The translations under genes were made by a program, and so were the position numbers. DNA of 64,000 bases from Alphaproteobacteria bacterium (GTDB lineage: Bacteria > Myxococcota_A > UBA796 > CAJQPC01), in contig JACKEV010000014.1 in NCBI GenBank assembly GCA_020632795.1, positions 124,001 to 188,000 of the forward strand, read 5' to 3'. This document shows, piece after piece, positions 40,024 through 48,581 of this stretch. The stretch's first letter is position 1; every line of letters begins with the position of its first letter. Under the pieces are notes generated by a model. That model was not told where the DNA came from. It did not search any database and worked only from the letters and a program-made list of their open reading frames with translations.

Positions 40024-41198
40024 GTCGCGTCCGCCATCCGGGCCAGCTCGTCCTCGCCGAAGGCCGTCCACAGCTCGCCCAGGCCGTAGTCCGCCAGGCG
40101 CTGCTGGATGTCGGGGATGGCGTCGAAGCGCCGCACCGTGGCCGCGCCGTCGTCGCCTCGGCGGCAGAAGAAGGCCTCGTGGGGCTGGACCTCGTCGAGC
40201 AGGTAGGGGGAGTGGGTGGTCATCAGCACCGAGGTGGGCGGGCGGTGCGCATCCCCGGCGGTCAGCTCCCGCAGCATGCGCAGGATGAAGCGCAGCCGGC
40301 CAGGGTGGACACCGTTCTCGGGCTCCTCGATCAGGAGCACGGCGGGGGGGCTGGGGTGGTGCAGCAGGGTGAGGAAGGCCAGGAAGAGCAGGGCGCCGTC
40401 GCTGACCTGGCTGGCCTCGATGTCCTGGGAGCGGCCCTTGAGCCGGAAGACGAGGCGGTGGTTGCCCGAAGGGGTGGGCAGCACCCGGAAGCGCTCCAGG
40501 GTGGGGACCCGGGCGACGAGCTGCTCCTCGATGCGAGCGAGGTTGCGCCAGTCCGCGCCCGAGAGGACCGAGAGCACTGTGGCGAGGCCCTCACCGCGTT
40601 CGCCGAGCATGGGGACCTCCGGGGTCGTGGCGGCGGCCGTCGGGCGCCGCAGGACGTCGGGGTCGAGGCGGAAGCAGCGGATGGAGGAGAGGGCGGCGCG
40701 GAGGCGGGCGAGGGCCTGGAAGGAGTTTGCGTCGGCGCCGACGCCTTGAGGCGTTCGATTCAGCCAGCAGCCATACCGACCGGGTCCGGTGTTGCTCGCC
40801 GAATCAGGAGATTTGAATAATCCTTCAGGAGAACTTGAGAACCGGAAAGGCGCGGAATGGAGGGTCTGATGGAGATTCTGTGCAGGGTGGCTCGGCCGGA
40901 TCTCAGTCTGCACCGAGAACTCCTTGGGGCCCAGCCTTCCGCCAAGGTCGATCGAGAAGCGCTCCGCCACCGGCCCCCCCGCCGGCGCCCACGCCAGCGC
41001 CGGCATCCCGAGGTCCTTCGGCAGGTCGACCTGATCCGAGCACAGCGCCCGATACGCCAGCACGCTCTTGAGCAGCGTGCTCTTCCCCGAGTCGTTCGGC
41101 CCCACCAGCACCGACAGCGGCGCCAGCGCCAGCGAGGCCTCCGGGAAGCAGCCGAAGTTCTTGAGCCCGAGGTGGTTCAGGATCGCCATGCCCGGCAT
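40020..41198 (-). CDS. AAA15/OLD-like ATPase
   Basis: 392 residues. LKNFGCFPEASLALAPLSVLVGPNDSGKST holds Walker A (33-41) in the SMC/RecF-like context. The ABC-type signature region is QVSDGALLFLAFL, Walker B is VLLIEEPENGVHPGRL, and the H-loop is TTHSPYLLDEVQP. The absence of a long coiled coil places it with AAA15/OLD-like ATPases such as the sensor subunits of PARIS-type systems. Two starts are possible (41198 and 41189); neither has a strong ribosome site. With the downstream DUF4276-like protein it forms a closed two-gene operon. The segment around 40750-40860 (residues ~115-150) is more AT-rich than the rest. Confidence 0.85.
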   Translation of the reverse strand: MPGMAILNHLGLKNFGCFPEASLALAPLSVLVGPNDSGKSTLLKSVLAYRALCSDQVDLPKDLGMPALAWAPAGGPVAERFSIDLGGRLGPKEFSVQTEIRPSHPAQNLHQTLHSAPFRFSSSPEGLFKSPDSASNTGPGRYGCWLNRTPQGVGADANSFQALARLRAALSSIRCFRLDPDVLRRPTAAATTPEVPMLGERGEGLATVLSVLSGADWRNLARIEEQLVARVPTLERFRVLPTPSGNHRLVFRLKGRSQDIEASQVSDGALLFLAFLTLLHHPSPPAVLLIEEPENGVHPGRLRFILRMLRELTAGDAHRPPTSVLMTTHSPYLLDEVQPHEAFFCRRGDDGAATVRRFDAIPDIQQRLADYGLGELWTAFGEDELARMADAT

Positions 41199-41223
41199 GC
41201 TAACCCGGACCGCACGCCTCGGC

Positions 41224-43113
41224 TCACCGCACCCAGATCGCGATCCCCTCGAACACCACGTCCTCGTTGCTGGCCTGGTCCACGACCTCCCAGCGCAGCA
41301 CGTCGGTGGTGCTGACGGTCTCCTGGCCCCAGGACCAGACCTGGTAGTAGGGCGAGTAGCTGTTCCAGTGGATGCCCCACTCGCCGCCGATCTTGCTGTC
41401 GTCCTGGTCGGTGCCGAACTTGACGTGGCCGTTGCAGTCGGTGGTGGTCTCGCCCCAGGCCAGGTCCGAGCGGGTGTCGTCCTGCTGGGAGGAGGTAGAC
41501 GCGCCGGTTCCGGTCCACTCCCCCATCCACTCGTCGAAGGTGAACGGCAGCGTGGTGGTGGCCCGCAGCGCCATCGTGTCGCAGCTCGCATCGGAGTTGG
41601 GCCGAAGCCAGAACGTCCCCGGTGTGGTCAGCCACGCCGCGTCGTAGGTGCCCGAGCCCGCGATGAACGCGAAGGTCATCCAGCCCTGGTCCTCGATCAG
41701 CGCGCCGTCGATGAGGGTCCAGCCGCCGCCGTCGGTGGTCATGTCGCAGTCGACGTCGAAGGGGTCGGCGCCGGTGGCGTAGCCGTCGGGGTCGATGGTG
41801 TAGACGTCGTCGCCGCTGGAGCGCCCGCTGTCGAGGATGTCGAGGCAGGTCGTGCCCATCGCGCAGCCCCCGCCCAGCTCGGGCAGGATGCTGGCGTCGC
41901 TGTCGTCACAGTCGGTGCCGCCGCAGGACGCGTCCGCGTAGGTGTCGCCGTCGCCGTCGTTGTCGACGAGCCCGTCGCAGTCGTAGTCCTCACCGTCGCA
42001 GCCGGGGGTCGCGCCCGGGTTGTAGGCGGTGTCGAAGTCGTCGCAGTCGCCGCCGGTCGCCACGTAGGCGGCGGTCGGGGCGCTGCAGGCCTCGGTGCTG
42101 CGGGCGCTGTCCCCGTAGCCGTCGCCGTCGGAGTCCAGGTACCAGGTGGAGGTCACGCCCTCATCGACCGCGCCGTCGCAGTCGTCGTCGACGCGGTCGC
42201 AGTCCTCCGAGGCGCCCGGGTACACGCTGGCCTCGTCGTCGTCGCAGTCGGTGTCGTCGGCGACGTAGCCGGAAGGCTGGGTGCAGGCCCGCGCGGTGTA
42301 GTCGGCCGCGCCGTAGCCGTCGGCGTCCGCGTCGGCGTACCAGGTCGGGGCGTCGGTGGGGCTGCCCTCGTCGACCGCGCCGTCGCAGTCGTCGTCGACG
42401 CCGTCACAGTCCTCGGCCGCGCCGGGCCGGACCTCGGCGGCTGTGTCGTCGCAGTCGGTGTCGTCGGCGACGTAGCCTGAAGGCTGCGCGCAGGCCCGGG
42501 CGCTGCTGGCGGGGTCGCCGTAGCCGTCGGCGTCGGTGTCCGCGTACCAGGTGTCCGCGTCGTAGGCGTCGTCCTCGTCGACGTCGCCGTCGCAGTCGTT
42601 GTCGATGGCGTCGCACAGCTCGTAGGCGGCGGGGTTGATCGCGGGGTCGGCGTCGTCGCAGTCCCGGTCGTCGGCGACGTAGCCCTCGGCGCCGTCGCAG
42701 CTCTGCGTGGAGATCGCCGGGTCGCCGTAGCCGTCGCCGTCGTTGTCGGCGTAGAACAGCTCGCCCACCGCGTCGTCGGCCGCGCCCGAGCAGTCGTCGT
42801 CGATCCCGTTGCAGACCTCGGTGGCCCCGGGGTGGATCGCCGCGTCGGCGTCGTCGCAGTCCTCGGCGACGCCGTAGCCGTCGGCGTCCAGGTCGTCGTC
42901 CGCCGTCGCCGGGTCGCAGTCGTTGTCGACGCCGTCGTAGGGGGTCTCGTCGACGCCGGGGTTCACCGCCGCGTCGGCGTCGTCGCAGTCGAACTCGGCG
43001 GCGTAGCCGTCACCGTCCTCGTCGGAGACGGGGTCGATCGAGGTGTCGTCGAGGGTGTCGTCCTTGGTGCGGCAGGCGACGGCCAGCACGAGCAGCAGGG
43101 GCAGGTGGCGCAT
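41224..43113 (-). CDS. MopE-type Asp/Cys repeat lipoprotein with fibrinogen-like C-terminus
   Basis: 629 residues with lipoprotein signal (MRHLPLLLVLAVAC) and a strong AAGGAGGA ribosome site. Residues ~30-400 are 7-8 copies of a ~45-residue unit such as DGDGYGDPAISTQSCDGAEG + YVADDRDCDDADPAINPAAY + ELCDAIDNDCDGDVDE, the 'putative metal-binding motif' of MopE-like proteins. They bind calcium or copper through Asp clusters with paired Cys. The last ~200 residues contain CLDILDSGRSSGDDVYTIDP and FDVDCDMTTDGGGWTLI, the entry of a fibrinogen C-terminal-like domain, which usually binds glycans. A cell-surface adhesin is likely. Confidence 0.88.
   Translation of the reverse strand: MRHLPLLLVLAVACRTKDDTLDDTSIDPVSDEDGDGYAAEFDCDDADAAVNPGVDETPYDGVDNDCDPATADDDLDADGYGVAEDCDDADAAIHPGATEVCNGIDDDCSGAADDAVGELFYADNDGDGYGDPAISTQSCDGAEGYVADDRDCDDADPAINPAAYELCDAIDNDCDGDVDEDDAYDADTWYADTDADGYGDPASSARACAQPSGYVADDTDCDDTAAEVRPGAAEDCDGVDDDCDGAVDEGSPTDAPTWYADADADGYGAADYTARACTQPSGYVADDTDCDDDEASVYPGASEDCDRVDDDCDGAVDEGVTSTWYLDSDGDGYGDSARSTEACSAPTAAYVATGGDCDDFDTAYNPGATPGCDGEDYDCDGLVDNDGDGDTYADASCGGTDCDDSDASILPELGGGCAMGTTCLDILDSGRSSGDDVYTIDPDGYATGADPFDVDCDMTTDGGGWTLIDGALIEDQGWMTFAFIAGSGTYDAAWLTTPGTFWLRPNSDASCDTMALRATTTLPFTFDEWMGEWTGTGASTSSQQDDTRSDLAWGETTTDCNGHVKFGTDQDDSKIGGEWGIHWNSYSPYYQVWSWGQETVSTTDVLRWEVVDQASNEDVVFEGIAIWVR
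41890..43030 (-). repeat. Tandem MopE/metal-binding repeats
   Basis: Degenerate repeats of about 130-150 bp encode a D-x-D-x-D-G-Y/DCDD/N-P-G-A-x-E-x-CD-x-x-DxDCDG-x-DE pattern. At the DNA level GTCGTCGCAGTC-like blocks recur, so the tract is prone to misassembly and to copy-number change. Confidence 0.85.
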
Positions 43114-43183
43114 GGGTCTCCTCCTTGAGAAACAGGTGGGGCGTCCGGCTCCATCGCACAGGATAGATCGAGGGCGGGCCTTC

Positions 43184-43201
43184 GTACGGTCACGACCGTA
43201 C
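43184..43201. promoter_or_regulatory. 18-bp perfect palindrome between divergent genes
   Basis: GTACGGTC-AC-GACCGTAC is a perfect inverted repeat of two 8-bp arms, placed between the MopE lipoprotein gene (starting at 43113, leftwards) and the Rpn gene (starting at 43273, rightwards). Size and symmetry suit a dimeric repressor operator controlling one or both promoters. No regulator gene is adjacent. Confidence 0.45.
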
Positions 43202-43253
43202 AAATGACCGGACATCCGCTCATCGACAGGTGAACACCCATCAGGATAGGGCA

Positions 43254-43271
43254 GGGTCGGAGACCCGACCC
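43254..43271 (+). promoter_or_regulatory. Hairpin sequestering the ribosome site of the Rpn gene
   Basis: GGGTCGG (43254-43260), loop AGAC, CCGACCC (43265-43271) form a 7-bp stem ending one base before the ATG at 43273. The only Shine-Dalgarno-like GGAG (43259-43262) is in the stem and loop, so initiation should be poor unless the hairpin opens. Confidence 0.45.
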
Positions 43272-43272
43272 C

Positions 43273-44280
43273 ATGACCCAACCCCACGACAACCTCTTCA
43301 AGGCTGTCTTCGGCGACCCTCAGCACGCCGCGGAGCACCTGCGCGGAGCCCTCCCCGCCGAAGTGCTGGCCTGGGTGGACCTCGACACCCTCGAGCGGGT
43401 GGAGCGCAGCTTCGTCGACGGTGAGCTGGGGGAGCAGCACGCCGACCTGCTGTTCACCGTTCGCCTCAAGGGCGGCGGCGAGGCCCTGGTCTACCTGCTG
43501 TTCGAGCACCAGTCGACGCCTGATCCCATGATGCCGTACCGGCTGATGGTCTACATCGTCCGCATCTGGGCGCACTGGCTCAAGACACACGCCGACGCGA
43601 AGCGGCTGCCCCTGGTCTACCCGCTGGTCCTCTACCAGGGCCGGCGGGCCTGGAACGCGCCCCCCGATCTGGCCGATCTCATCGACCTCCCGGAAGAGGC
43701 CGCTGCGGTCTTCGCCGAGGCCCTGCCCCACCTGCGGTACGACCTCGCCGACCTCTTCCAGGTCCCGGACGAGGACCTGATGTCGGGGGCGCTGCTCGCC
43801 CTGGTGAAGCTCCTGATGAAGCACGCCTGGGACGAGGACCTGCTGGACCGGTTGCCGGGCTGGCTGGAGGTCTTTCGCCGGACTGCAGCCACTGGAGACG
43901 GGCTGCGCGCGCTGGAGCTGAGCGCGCGGTATATTTTCCAAGTCAACGACGAGGAGCGCGGCGTCGAAGTCCTGAAGCGCATCGCCGCTGAGGTGCTCGA
44001 CGCCGACAACGAGGAGATCTTCATGAGCCTGGCCAACCAGTGGAGAGCCGAGGGCTTCGAGCGTGGCCTTGAGCAGGGCCTGGAGCAGGGCCTGGAGCGC
44101 GGCATCGAGCAGGGCCGCCGCCGTCAGTCCCAGGTGCTCCTGCGTCTGCTGGAGCGTCGCTTCGGCCCGCTGTCCGCTCCGGTCCGCGAGCGCGTCTCCC
44201 AGGCCGACGCCGACACCCTGACCGCCTGGACCGAGCGCATCCTCACCGCCGACAGCGTCGAGGAGCTCCTCCAGGCCTGA
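43273..44280 (+). CDS. Rpn family recombination-promoting nuclease/putative transposase
   Basis: 335 residues of the YhgA/Rpn type: HDNLFKAVFGDPQHAAEHLRGALP at the start, HADLLFTVRLKGGGEALVYLLFEHQSTPD with the Asp and the E-H-Q of the PD-(D/E)XK core, MPYRLMVYIVRIW, and LPLVYPLVLYQGRRAW. The C-terminus has a Gly-Leu-Glu-Gln repeat (GLEQGLEQGLERGIEQG) before a helical end. Characterised Rpn proteins are calcium-stimulated DNA endonucleases that raise recombination, and some act against phage. It is unlike the family member at 20045 in sequence. Confidence 0.9.
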   Translation: MTQPHDNLFKAVFGDPQHAAEHLRGALPAEVLAWVDLDTLERVERSFVDGELGEQHADLLFTVRLKGGGEALVYLLFEHQSTPDPMMPYRLMVYIVRIWAHWLKTHADAKRLPLVYPLVLYQGRRAWNAPPDLADLIDLPEEAAAVFAEALPHLRYDLADLFQVPDEDLMSGALLALVKLLMKHAWDEDLLDRLPGWLEVFRRTAATGDGLRALELSARYIFQVNDEERGVEVLKRIAAEVLDADNEEIFMSLANQWRAEGFERGLEQGLEQGLERGIEQGRRRQSQVLLRLLERRFGPLSAPVRERVSQADADTLTAWTERILTADSVEELLQA

Positions 44281-44286
44281 GCGCCC

Positions 44287-45999
44287 TCAGCGGGGCGCCC
44301 CAAGCACCTGATCGAACGTCGCGTCCGGGAAGCCCAGCCCGTTCAGCGGGTGCCGAGGCCCCGCCGGCTTGAGGCCACCCGGCCAGCGGACCGGCGGAAG
44401 CGCGACCGTGGGCGGCGGCGCCCGGTCGAGCGCGTAGATGACCACGCCCCGCTCCCGGGCCACCTCCCGGCCGAGCGCCTCTCCCAGGATGTGATATCCA
44501 TCCGGCTGCGCAGCCAGCGCCTGCGCGAACAGGCCCGGGTTGACCACGAGATAGACCGCGCCCTCGGTCCGGAGCGCGTCGAGCCCCTCAATGGGGATGT
44601 CCCCGGCGCCGCCGCGCTCCCAACGCTGCAGGCCGGCCAGGAAGGGGTTCGCCGCCATCGCCTCGTCCCAGGCCCGGGGCCGCACCCGCTCCACCCAGGG
44701 CGCGTGACCCGTGAGCAGAGGCTTGTGGTGGAAGCGCTGCTCGATCAGCGGCACCTGGGAGGAGGAGGACCGGGGCGAGAGGGGAGGCTCGATGACCAGA
44801 CCGTCGGGCAGCGCCGCCAGAGCCTCGGCGGCGGCGGGCGGCAGCGTGGCGGGGCTGGCCCGGACCGGCCGGGCGTCGCCGGTTCGGGTGAGCATCCAGG
44901 GCAGGGTGAGCCCCAGCAGCAGGCCCGCCCAGCGCCGCGCCGGCAGGACCGAGACCCCCCGCGCCGCCAGCACCGCCCCGGCGATGAGCCACAGAGCGCC
45001 GTGCCGGTAGGGCCACCAGAACCGCCGCAGCAGCGCCGCCCAGCCATAGGCCGCCTCGTAGAGCGCGCCGCCCAGCCCCAGCCCGAAGGCCAGCGCCGCC
45101 AGCGCGGCCCACCGCCAGCCCCCCCGTCGGATCCCCAGCGGCGCCAGCAGCGCCACCGCCAGCGGCCACACCCGACCCTGCTGCCAGGGCCCCAGCGCCC
45201 CGACCGGCCAGTCCAGCAGGAGGGTGGCCTCGGTGGCCTCGACCGCCGGGAAGGTCGCCTCCTGAAAGCCCGGCACCGCCTCGATGTGGGTCAGGGACAC
45301 CGCAAGCCAGGGCCCGGCCACCGCTGCCGCGCCCGCGAGCCCCGCCAGCACCCCCGGCCAGCGCAGCGGCCGCCCCAAGGTCAGCACCACCGCGGCGATA
45401 CCCAGGAAGACCCCGTGGTACCAGTACAGGAGCGCGCACACGCCCCCGGCGAGCCCCGCCGCCAGCCCCCAGCCCGTGCGCCCGGTGTCGTCGAAGCGCA
45501 GCAGCGCCGCCAGGGACAGCATCATCCAGCCCAGGTCCGCCTGGGGGAAATGGCCCATGCTCAGCTCGGTCGCCGGGTAGGGGTGGGCGGCCACCGCCAT
45601 CGCGGCCAGCCAGCCCCCCGCCGCCGCCGCCCCCGCCGCGCGGGCGAGCCCGTACGCAGCGAGCCCGTTGAAGGTCAGCAGGGCGACCGCGAAGGCCGTG
45701 ACCGACATCGGCCAGTCCAGCGCCCACGCGAAGGGCGCGTAGGGGAAGCCCTCCATGCCGTTGCCCGCCAGCAGCGGCGCGTCGCCGACCGGCCAGTAGT
45801 AGGCGTCGTTGTGCAGCAGGCTCTGCCCGGTCGCCAGGCGCTCGGCCACCCACTCCAGCAGCCAGTGGTTGGAGAGCACGTCGGGGTGTCGCCAGTTGCC
45901 GAGCACCCGGTCGGGCCCCAGCGCGAAGCGCAGGCTCCAAAGCGCCCCCCCCAGGGAGAGCACCACGGCGTTCACCGCGTCCCGGCGCGCCGTGCTCAT
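44287..45999 (-). CDS. Polytopic membrane protein, GT-C glycosyltransferase-like
   Basis: 570 residues from the ATG at 45999, with about ten to twelve hydrophobic helices. Between the first two is a periplasmic loop with NWRHPDVLSNHWLLEWVAER and NDAYYWPVGDAPLLAGNG, as in GT-C-type membrane glycosyltransferases (loops with Asp/His near the first helices), followed by LSMGHFPQADLGWMMLSL. A soluble C-terminal domain contains DGLVIEPPLSPRSSSSQVPL and ends with GFPDATFDQVLGAPR. The substrate cannot be read. The start overlaps the HTTM gene stop (ATGA); it is the last gene of the gshB operon. Confidence 0.75.
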   Translation of the reverse strand: MSTARRDAVNAVVLSLGGALWSLRFALGPDRVLGNWRHPDVLSNHWLLEWVAERLATGQSLLHNDAYYWPVGDAPLLAGNGMEGFPYAPFAWALDWPMSVTAFAVALLTFNGLAAYGLARAAGAAAAGGWLAAMAVAAHPYPATELSMGHFPQADLGWMMLSLAALLRFDDTGRTGWGLAAGLAGGVCALLYWYHGVFLGIAAVVLTLGRPLRWPGVLAGLAGAAAVAGPWLAVSLTHIEAVPGFQEATFPAVEATEATLLLDWPVGALGPWQQGRVWPLAVALLAPLGIRRGGWRWAALAALAFGLGLGGALYEAAYGWAALLRRFWWPYRHGALWLIAGAVLAARGVSVLPARRWAGLLLGLTLPWMLTRTGDARPVRASPATLPPAAAEALAALPDGLVIEPPLSPRSSSSQVPLIEQRFHHKPLLTGHAPWVERVRPRAWDEAMAANPFLAGLQRWERGGAGDIPIEGLDALRTEGAVYLVVNPGLFAQALAAQPDGYHILGEALGREVARERGVVIYALDRAPPPTVALPPVRWPGGLKPAGPRHPLNGLGFPDATFDQVLGAPR

Positions 46000-47201
46000 C
46001 CCTGGCCCTCCTCCAGCGGCACGATCCACCCGGCCGCCTCCAGCGCGCCGTCCGGCAATGTAAGGTCCACGTCCGGCCGGAGGAGGCGCTGGCTGGGCCG
46101 CCCGTTCAGGCTGGCCCAGGCGTCCGCATAGACCGCCACGTCCAGCCCCCGGACGGCGTACTGCGCGGCCAGGTGGCGGGCGTACTGCCGGATGAGGTCA
46201 GGCTGGGTGCGCATCTGCTTGTGCTGCAGCGCGGTGAGCCCGTCGGCGGGGTGCTCCATCCAGGTCCGCCCGGTGTCGCGCTCCACCACCCGGAAGTCCA
46301 CCTGCCCGGTCTTCTCGATGAGCATGACCCGCCAGGCGAAGCGAAAGCCCTCCTCGGACCAGTTGGTGGCCATCGGGGTCAGCGCGCCGCGCCCGGGGGC
46401 GAGGGCCAGCAGCAGCACGACCGCCCAGAACGCCGATGTGGCGGGCATCGTGAGCGGGAGCCTCTCCGAGAGGTCGGCCGGCGGGGCCTCTCGGAAGCGG
46501 CGCGGCCACTGCGGCGGGAAGAAGATCGTGCTCGCCGCGATCATCAGCCAGGGGAAGATGCCGATGGGGAAGAGCAGCCAGGTGGTGACGTGGAAGGCGA
46601 TGACGCAGGCATACGCCCAGGGCCGCGTCCGGGCCCACGAGAGCGCGAAGGGCACGCTCAGGTCGTAGGCCGCCCCGGCCCAGGACATCGCCAGGGCGGC
46701 CTCCGGTGCGGCCAGCAGTGGTCCCACCCCTGGCAGGTCCACCCGCGCGGCCAGCCAGGTGCGCAGCGGCTCGCCCCGCAGCAGCCAGTCCGGGTTGAGC
46801 TTGGCCACCCCCGCCCACACATACACCGCCCCGACCTCCACCCGGAGCAGCCACAGGGCCCAGCGGGGCTGCGTGAAGCCAGGGCCGGGGGCGGGCAGCG
46901 CCACGAAGGTCGCCGCCAGCAGGGTCACCAGCACGTAGTGGTTGAGGTAGAGCGCCTTGTCCAGCAGCTCGACGTAGCCGAAGGCGAGCAGGAACGCCGC
47001 CGCCGAGAGCCGGGGCCGGACCCCTGCCGCCAGGGTGAGCCCGGCGACCGCCATGACCCCGAACAGCCCGTAGAGCGCCGGCGCGGGGGGCACCACCGCC
47101 CAGGGCACCCAGGCGAAGTGCCACGCCGGCTCGAGGTAGAGCGCCTCCACCCAGCCATACGCCACGAAGCGGGCCGCCGCCAGCGCCCACAACAGCCCCA
47201 T
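45996..47201 (-). CDS. HTTM domain (vitamin-K-dependent carboxylase-like) membrane protein
   Basis: 401 residues from ATG 47201. The HTTM pattern is clear: FGYVELLDKALYLNHYVLVTLL, VEVGAVYVWAGVAKLNPDWLLRGEPLRTW, FHVTTWLLFPIGIFPWLMIAASTIFFPP, and a soluble C-terminal part with MRTQPDLIRQYARHLA. The family is homologous to the gamma-glutamyl carboxylase membrane domain; bacterial roles are mostly unknown. The frame is open for 20 more codons upstream, back to the TPR gene's TGA, and encodes AQPVDAASIALLRIA, which looks like the true family N-terminus. No ATG, GTG or TTG exists there; an ATC (47259-47261) preceded by GGGAAG is a candidate start. Coordinates give the conventional start. Confidence 0.82.
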   Translation of the reverse strand: MGLLWALAAARFVAYGWVEALYLEPAWHFAWVPWAVVPPAPALYGLFGVMAVAGLTLAAGVRPRLSAAAFLLAFGYVELLDKALYLNHYVLVTLLAATFVALPAPGPGFTQPRWALWLLRVEVGAVYVWAGVAKLNPDWLLRGEPLRTWLAARVDLPGVGPLLAAPEAALAMSWAGAAYDLSVPFALSWARTRPWAYACVIAFHVTTWLLFPIGIFPWLMIAASTIFFPPQWPRRFREAPPADLSERLPLTMPATSAFWAVVLLLALAPGRGALTPMATNWSEEGFRFAWRVMLIEKTGQVDFRVVERDTGRTWMEHPADGLTALQHKQMRTQPDLIRQYARHLAAQYAVRGLDVAVYADAWASLNGRPSQRLLRPDVDLTLPDGALEAAGWIVPLEEGQG

Positions 47202-47261
47202 CGCGATCCGCAGCAGGGCGATCGAGGCCGCGTCAACAGGCTGGGCGAGGTGGCGGCGGAT

Positions 47262-48581
47262 TCAGATCTTCCCGTCCTTGCGCATGCGCTTGATGCGGTC
47301 GAGCTTGGCCTGGGCGGGCTTGTAGTTGTCGACCTTGAGCGCCTCCTTGTAGTAGCGCTCGGCGGCGTCGTAGTCCTTGCGCTGGTAGTAGACGTCGCCC
47401 TTGCGGGAGAGGCCCTGGGCCCGGAAGTAGGGCTCCAGGTCGGTGAAGGTGAGGTAGCGATCGACGGCGGCCTCGGCCTTGTCGTAGTCCCGGGTGCGCA
47501 GGTAGACGGTGGCGTAGTAGTAGTGGGCCCGCTGGTTGTCGGGGGCGTCGGCGAGGATCTCGTCGAGCACGCGGATGCTCTCGTCGTAGCGCCGCAGGTA
47601 CATGTAGACCCGCGACAGCACGAGGTTGTTGATGACGTTGTCGGGGAAGTCCCGGTAGTTCTTGAGGCAGTACGAGAGGGCGGTCTTCATGTCCCGCTCC
47701 TCGATGTAGGTGAACGCAAGGCCCAGGCTGGCGCCGGGGCCCAGGAACACGCCGTGCTTCTCGACGGCCTCCATGTCCGCGATGCCCGCGGCGCGCTGGT
47801 CCTCGAAGTCCGGCAGCACCTTGGAGTTCATGGTGACCACCGAGCGCCAGTACTTGTACAGCCCGTCGCCCAGGTAGGGGTCGACGAAGTTCGGGGCCAG
47901 CTCCTTGACCTCGTTGATGTAGCCCATGGCCTCGACGCCGCGGGCCAGGGCCGGCACGAAGTCGCCCTTGCGCATGATGTGGATGGACTCGACGCCCATC
48001 ATCGCGCCGACCAGGAAGTTCTTGAACGCGAGGCCCTCCTCCCCGGCCTCGATGGAGGCGTCGAGCTGCTCGATGGCCCGGCTGTTGTGGAAGAGGTACT
48101 GCCGCTCCCACTTGAAGTCGAAGTTCTCCATCATCATGGCCTGGTAGATCAGCACCGCGCCGACGTGGCCGATCGCGTAGCCGGGGGCCTCGTTCTCAAG
48201 GTTGTCCCAGAACTTCTTCGCTTCCTTGTAGCGGCGGTTGTAGACGAGCCGGGTGCCGTCGAAGCACTTGCCCATGAACCCGGCGTCGAGCTGGAGGGCC
48301 TCGGCGCCCAGGTAGAGCTGGTTGGGGTAGGGCCGGGCGAGGGCCTCCTCGCGGGAGAGTTCGGGTGCACCCTCGGGACGCTGGGGCACGAACACCGGGG
48401 GCACGTCGCTCTTCTTCCCGCCGCCCTGCTGCGCCTTGGGGGGGGCCTTTCCGGTGACGGTCTCGCTCTCCTCGACCGCGTCGTCGTCCTGGGCCCGGGC
48501 CTGGACGGCGTGCAGGCTGCCGCCGACCAGGGCCAGGGCGAGGAGCGCGTGGCGCGTGCGCTTGAACCGGATCATGGTCAC
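47262..48581 (-). CDS. Secreted TPR-repeat protein
   Basis: 439 residues. Signal peptide (ALLALALVGGSLHAVQARAQ). A short Lys/Pro-rich linker leads to a helical domain (GEEGLAFKNFLVGAMMGVES, YWRSVVTMNSKVLPDFEDQR) and then TPRs such as NLVLSRVYMYLRRYDESIRV and AERYYKEALKVDNYKPAQAK. The start overlaps the gshB stop by four bases (ATGA); the third codon is also ATG. TPRs bind proteins, so it may organise a periplasmic complex with the two membrane proteins downstream. Its TGA stop is in frame with the HTTM gene. Confidence 0.82.
   Translation of the reverse strand: MTMIRFKRTRHALLALALVGGSLHAVQARAQDDDAVEESETVTGKAPPKAQQGGGKKSDVPPVFVPQRPEGAPELSREEALARPYPNQLYLGAEALQLDAGFMGKCFDGTRLVYNRRYKEAKKFWDNLENEAPGYAIGHVGAVLIYQAMMMENFDFKWERQYLFHNSRAIEQLDASIEAGEEGLAFKNFLVGAMMGVESIHIMRKGDFVPALARGVEAMGYINEVKELAPNFVDPYLGDGLYKYWRSVVTMNSKVLPDFEDQRAAGIADMEAVEKHGVFLGPGASLGLAFTYIEERDMKTALSYCLKNYRDFPDNVINNLVLSRVYMYLRRYDESIRVLDEILADAPDNQRAHYYYATVYLRTRDYDKAEAAVDRYLTFTDLEPYFRAQGLSRKGDVYYQRKDYDAAERYYKEALKVDNYKPAQAKLDRIKRMRKDGKI

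Noticed and set aside
41890..43030. CRISPR array suggested by regularly repeated blocks
   Set aside because: The repeats are coding, degenerate and in frame, encoding Asp/Cys metal-binding units; there are no constant direct repeats with unique spacers.
44281..44290. Terminator between the convergent Rpn and GT-C-like genes
   Set aside because: Only six bases separate the stops, and the GGGCGCC-type symmetry is too short to distinguish from background GC.
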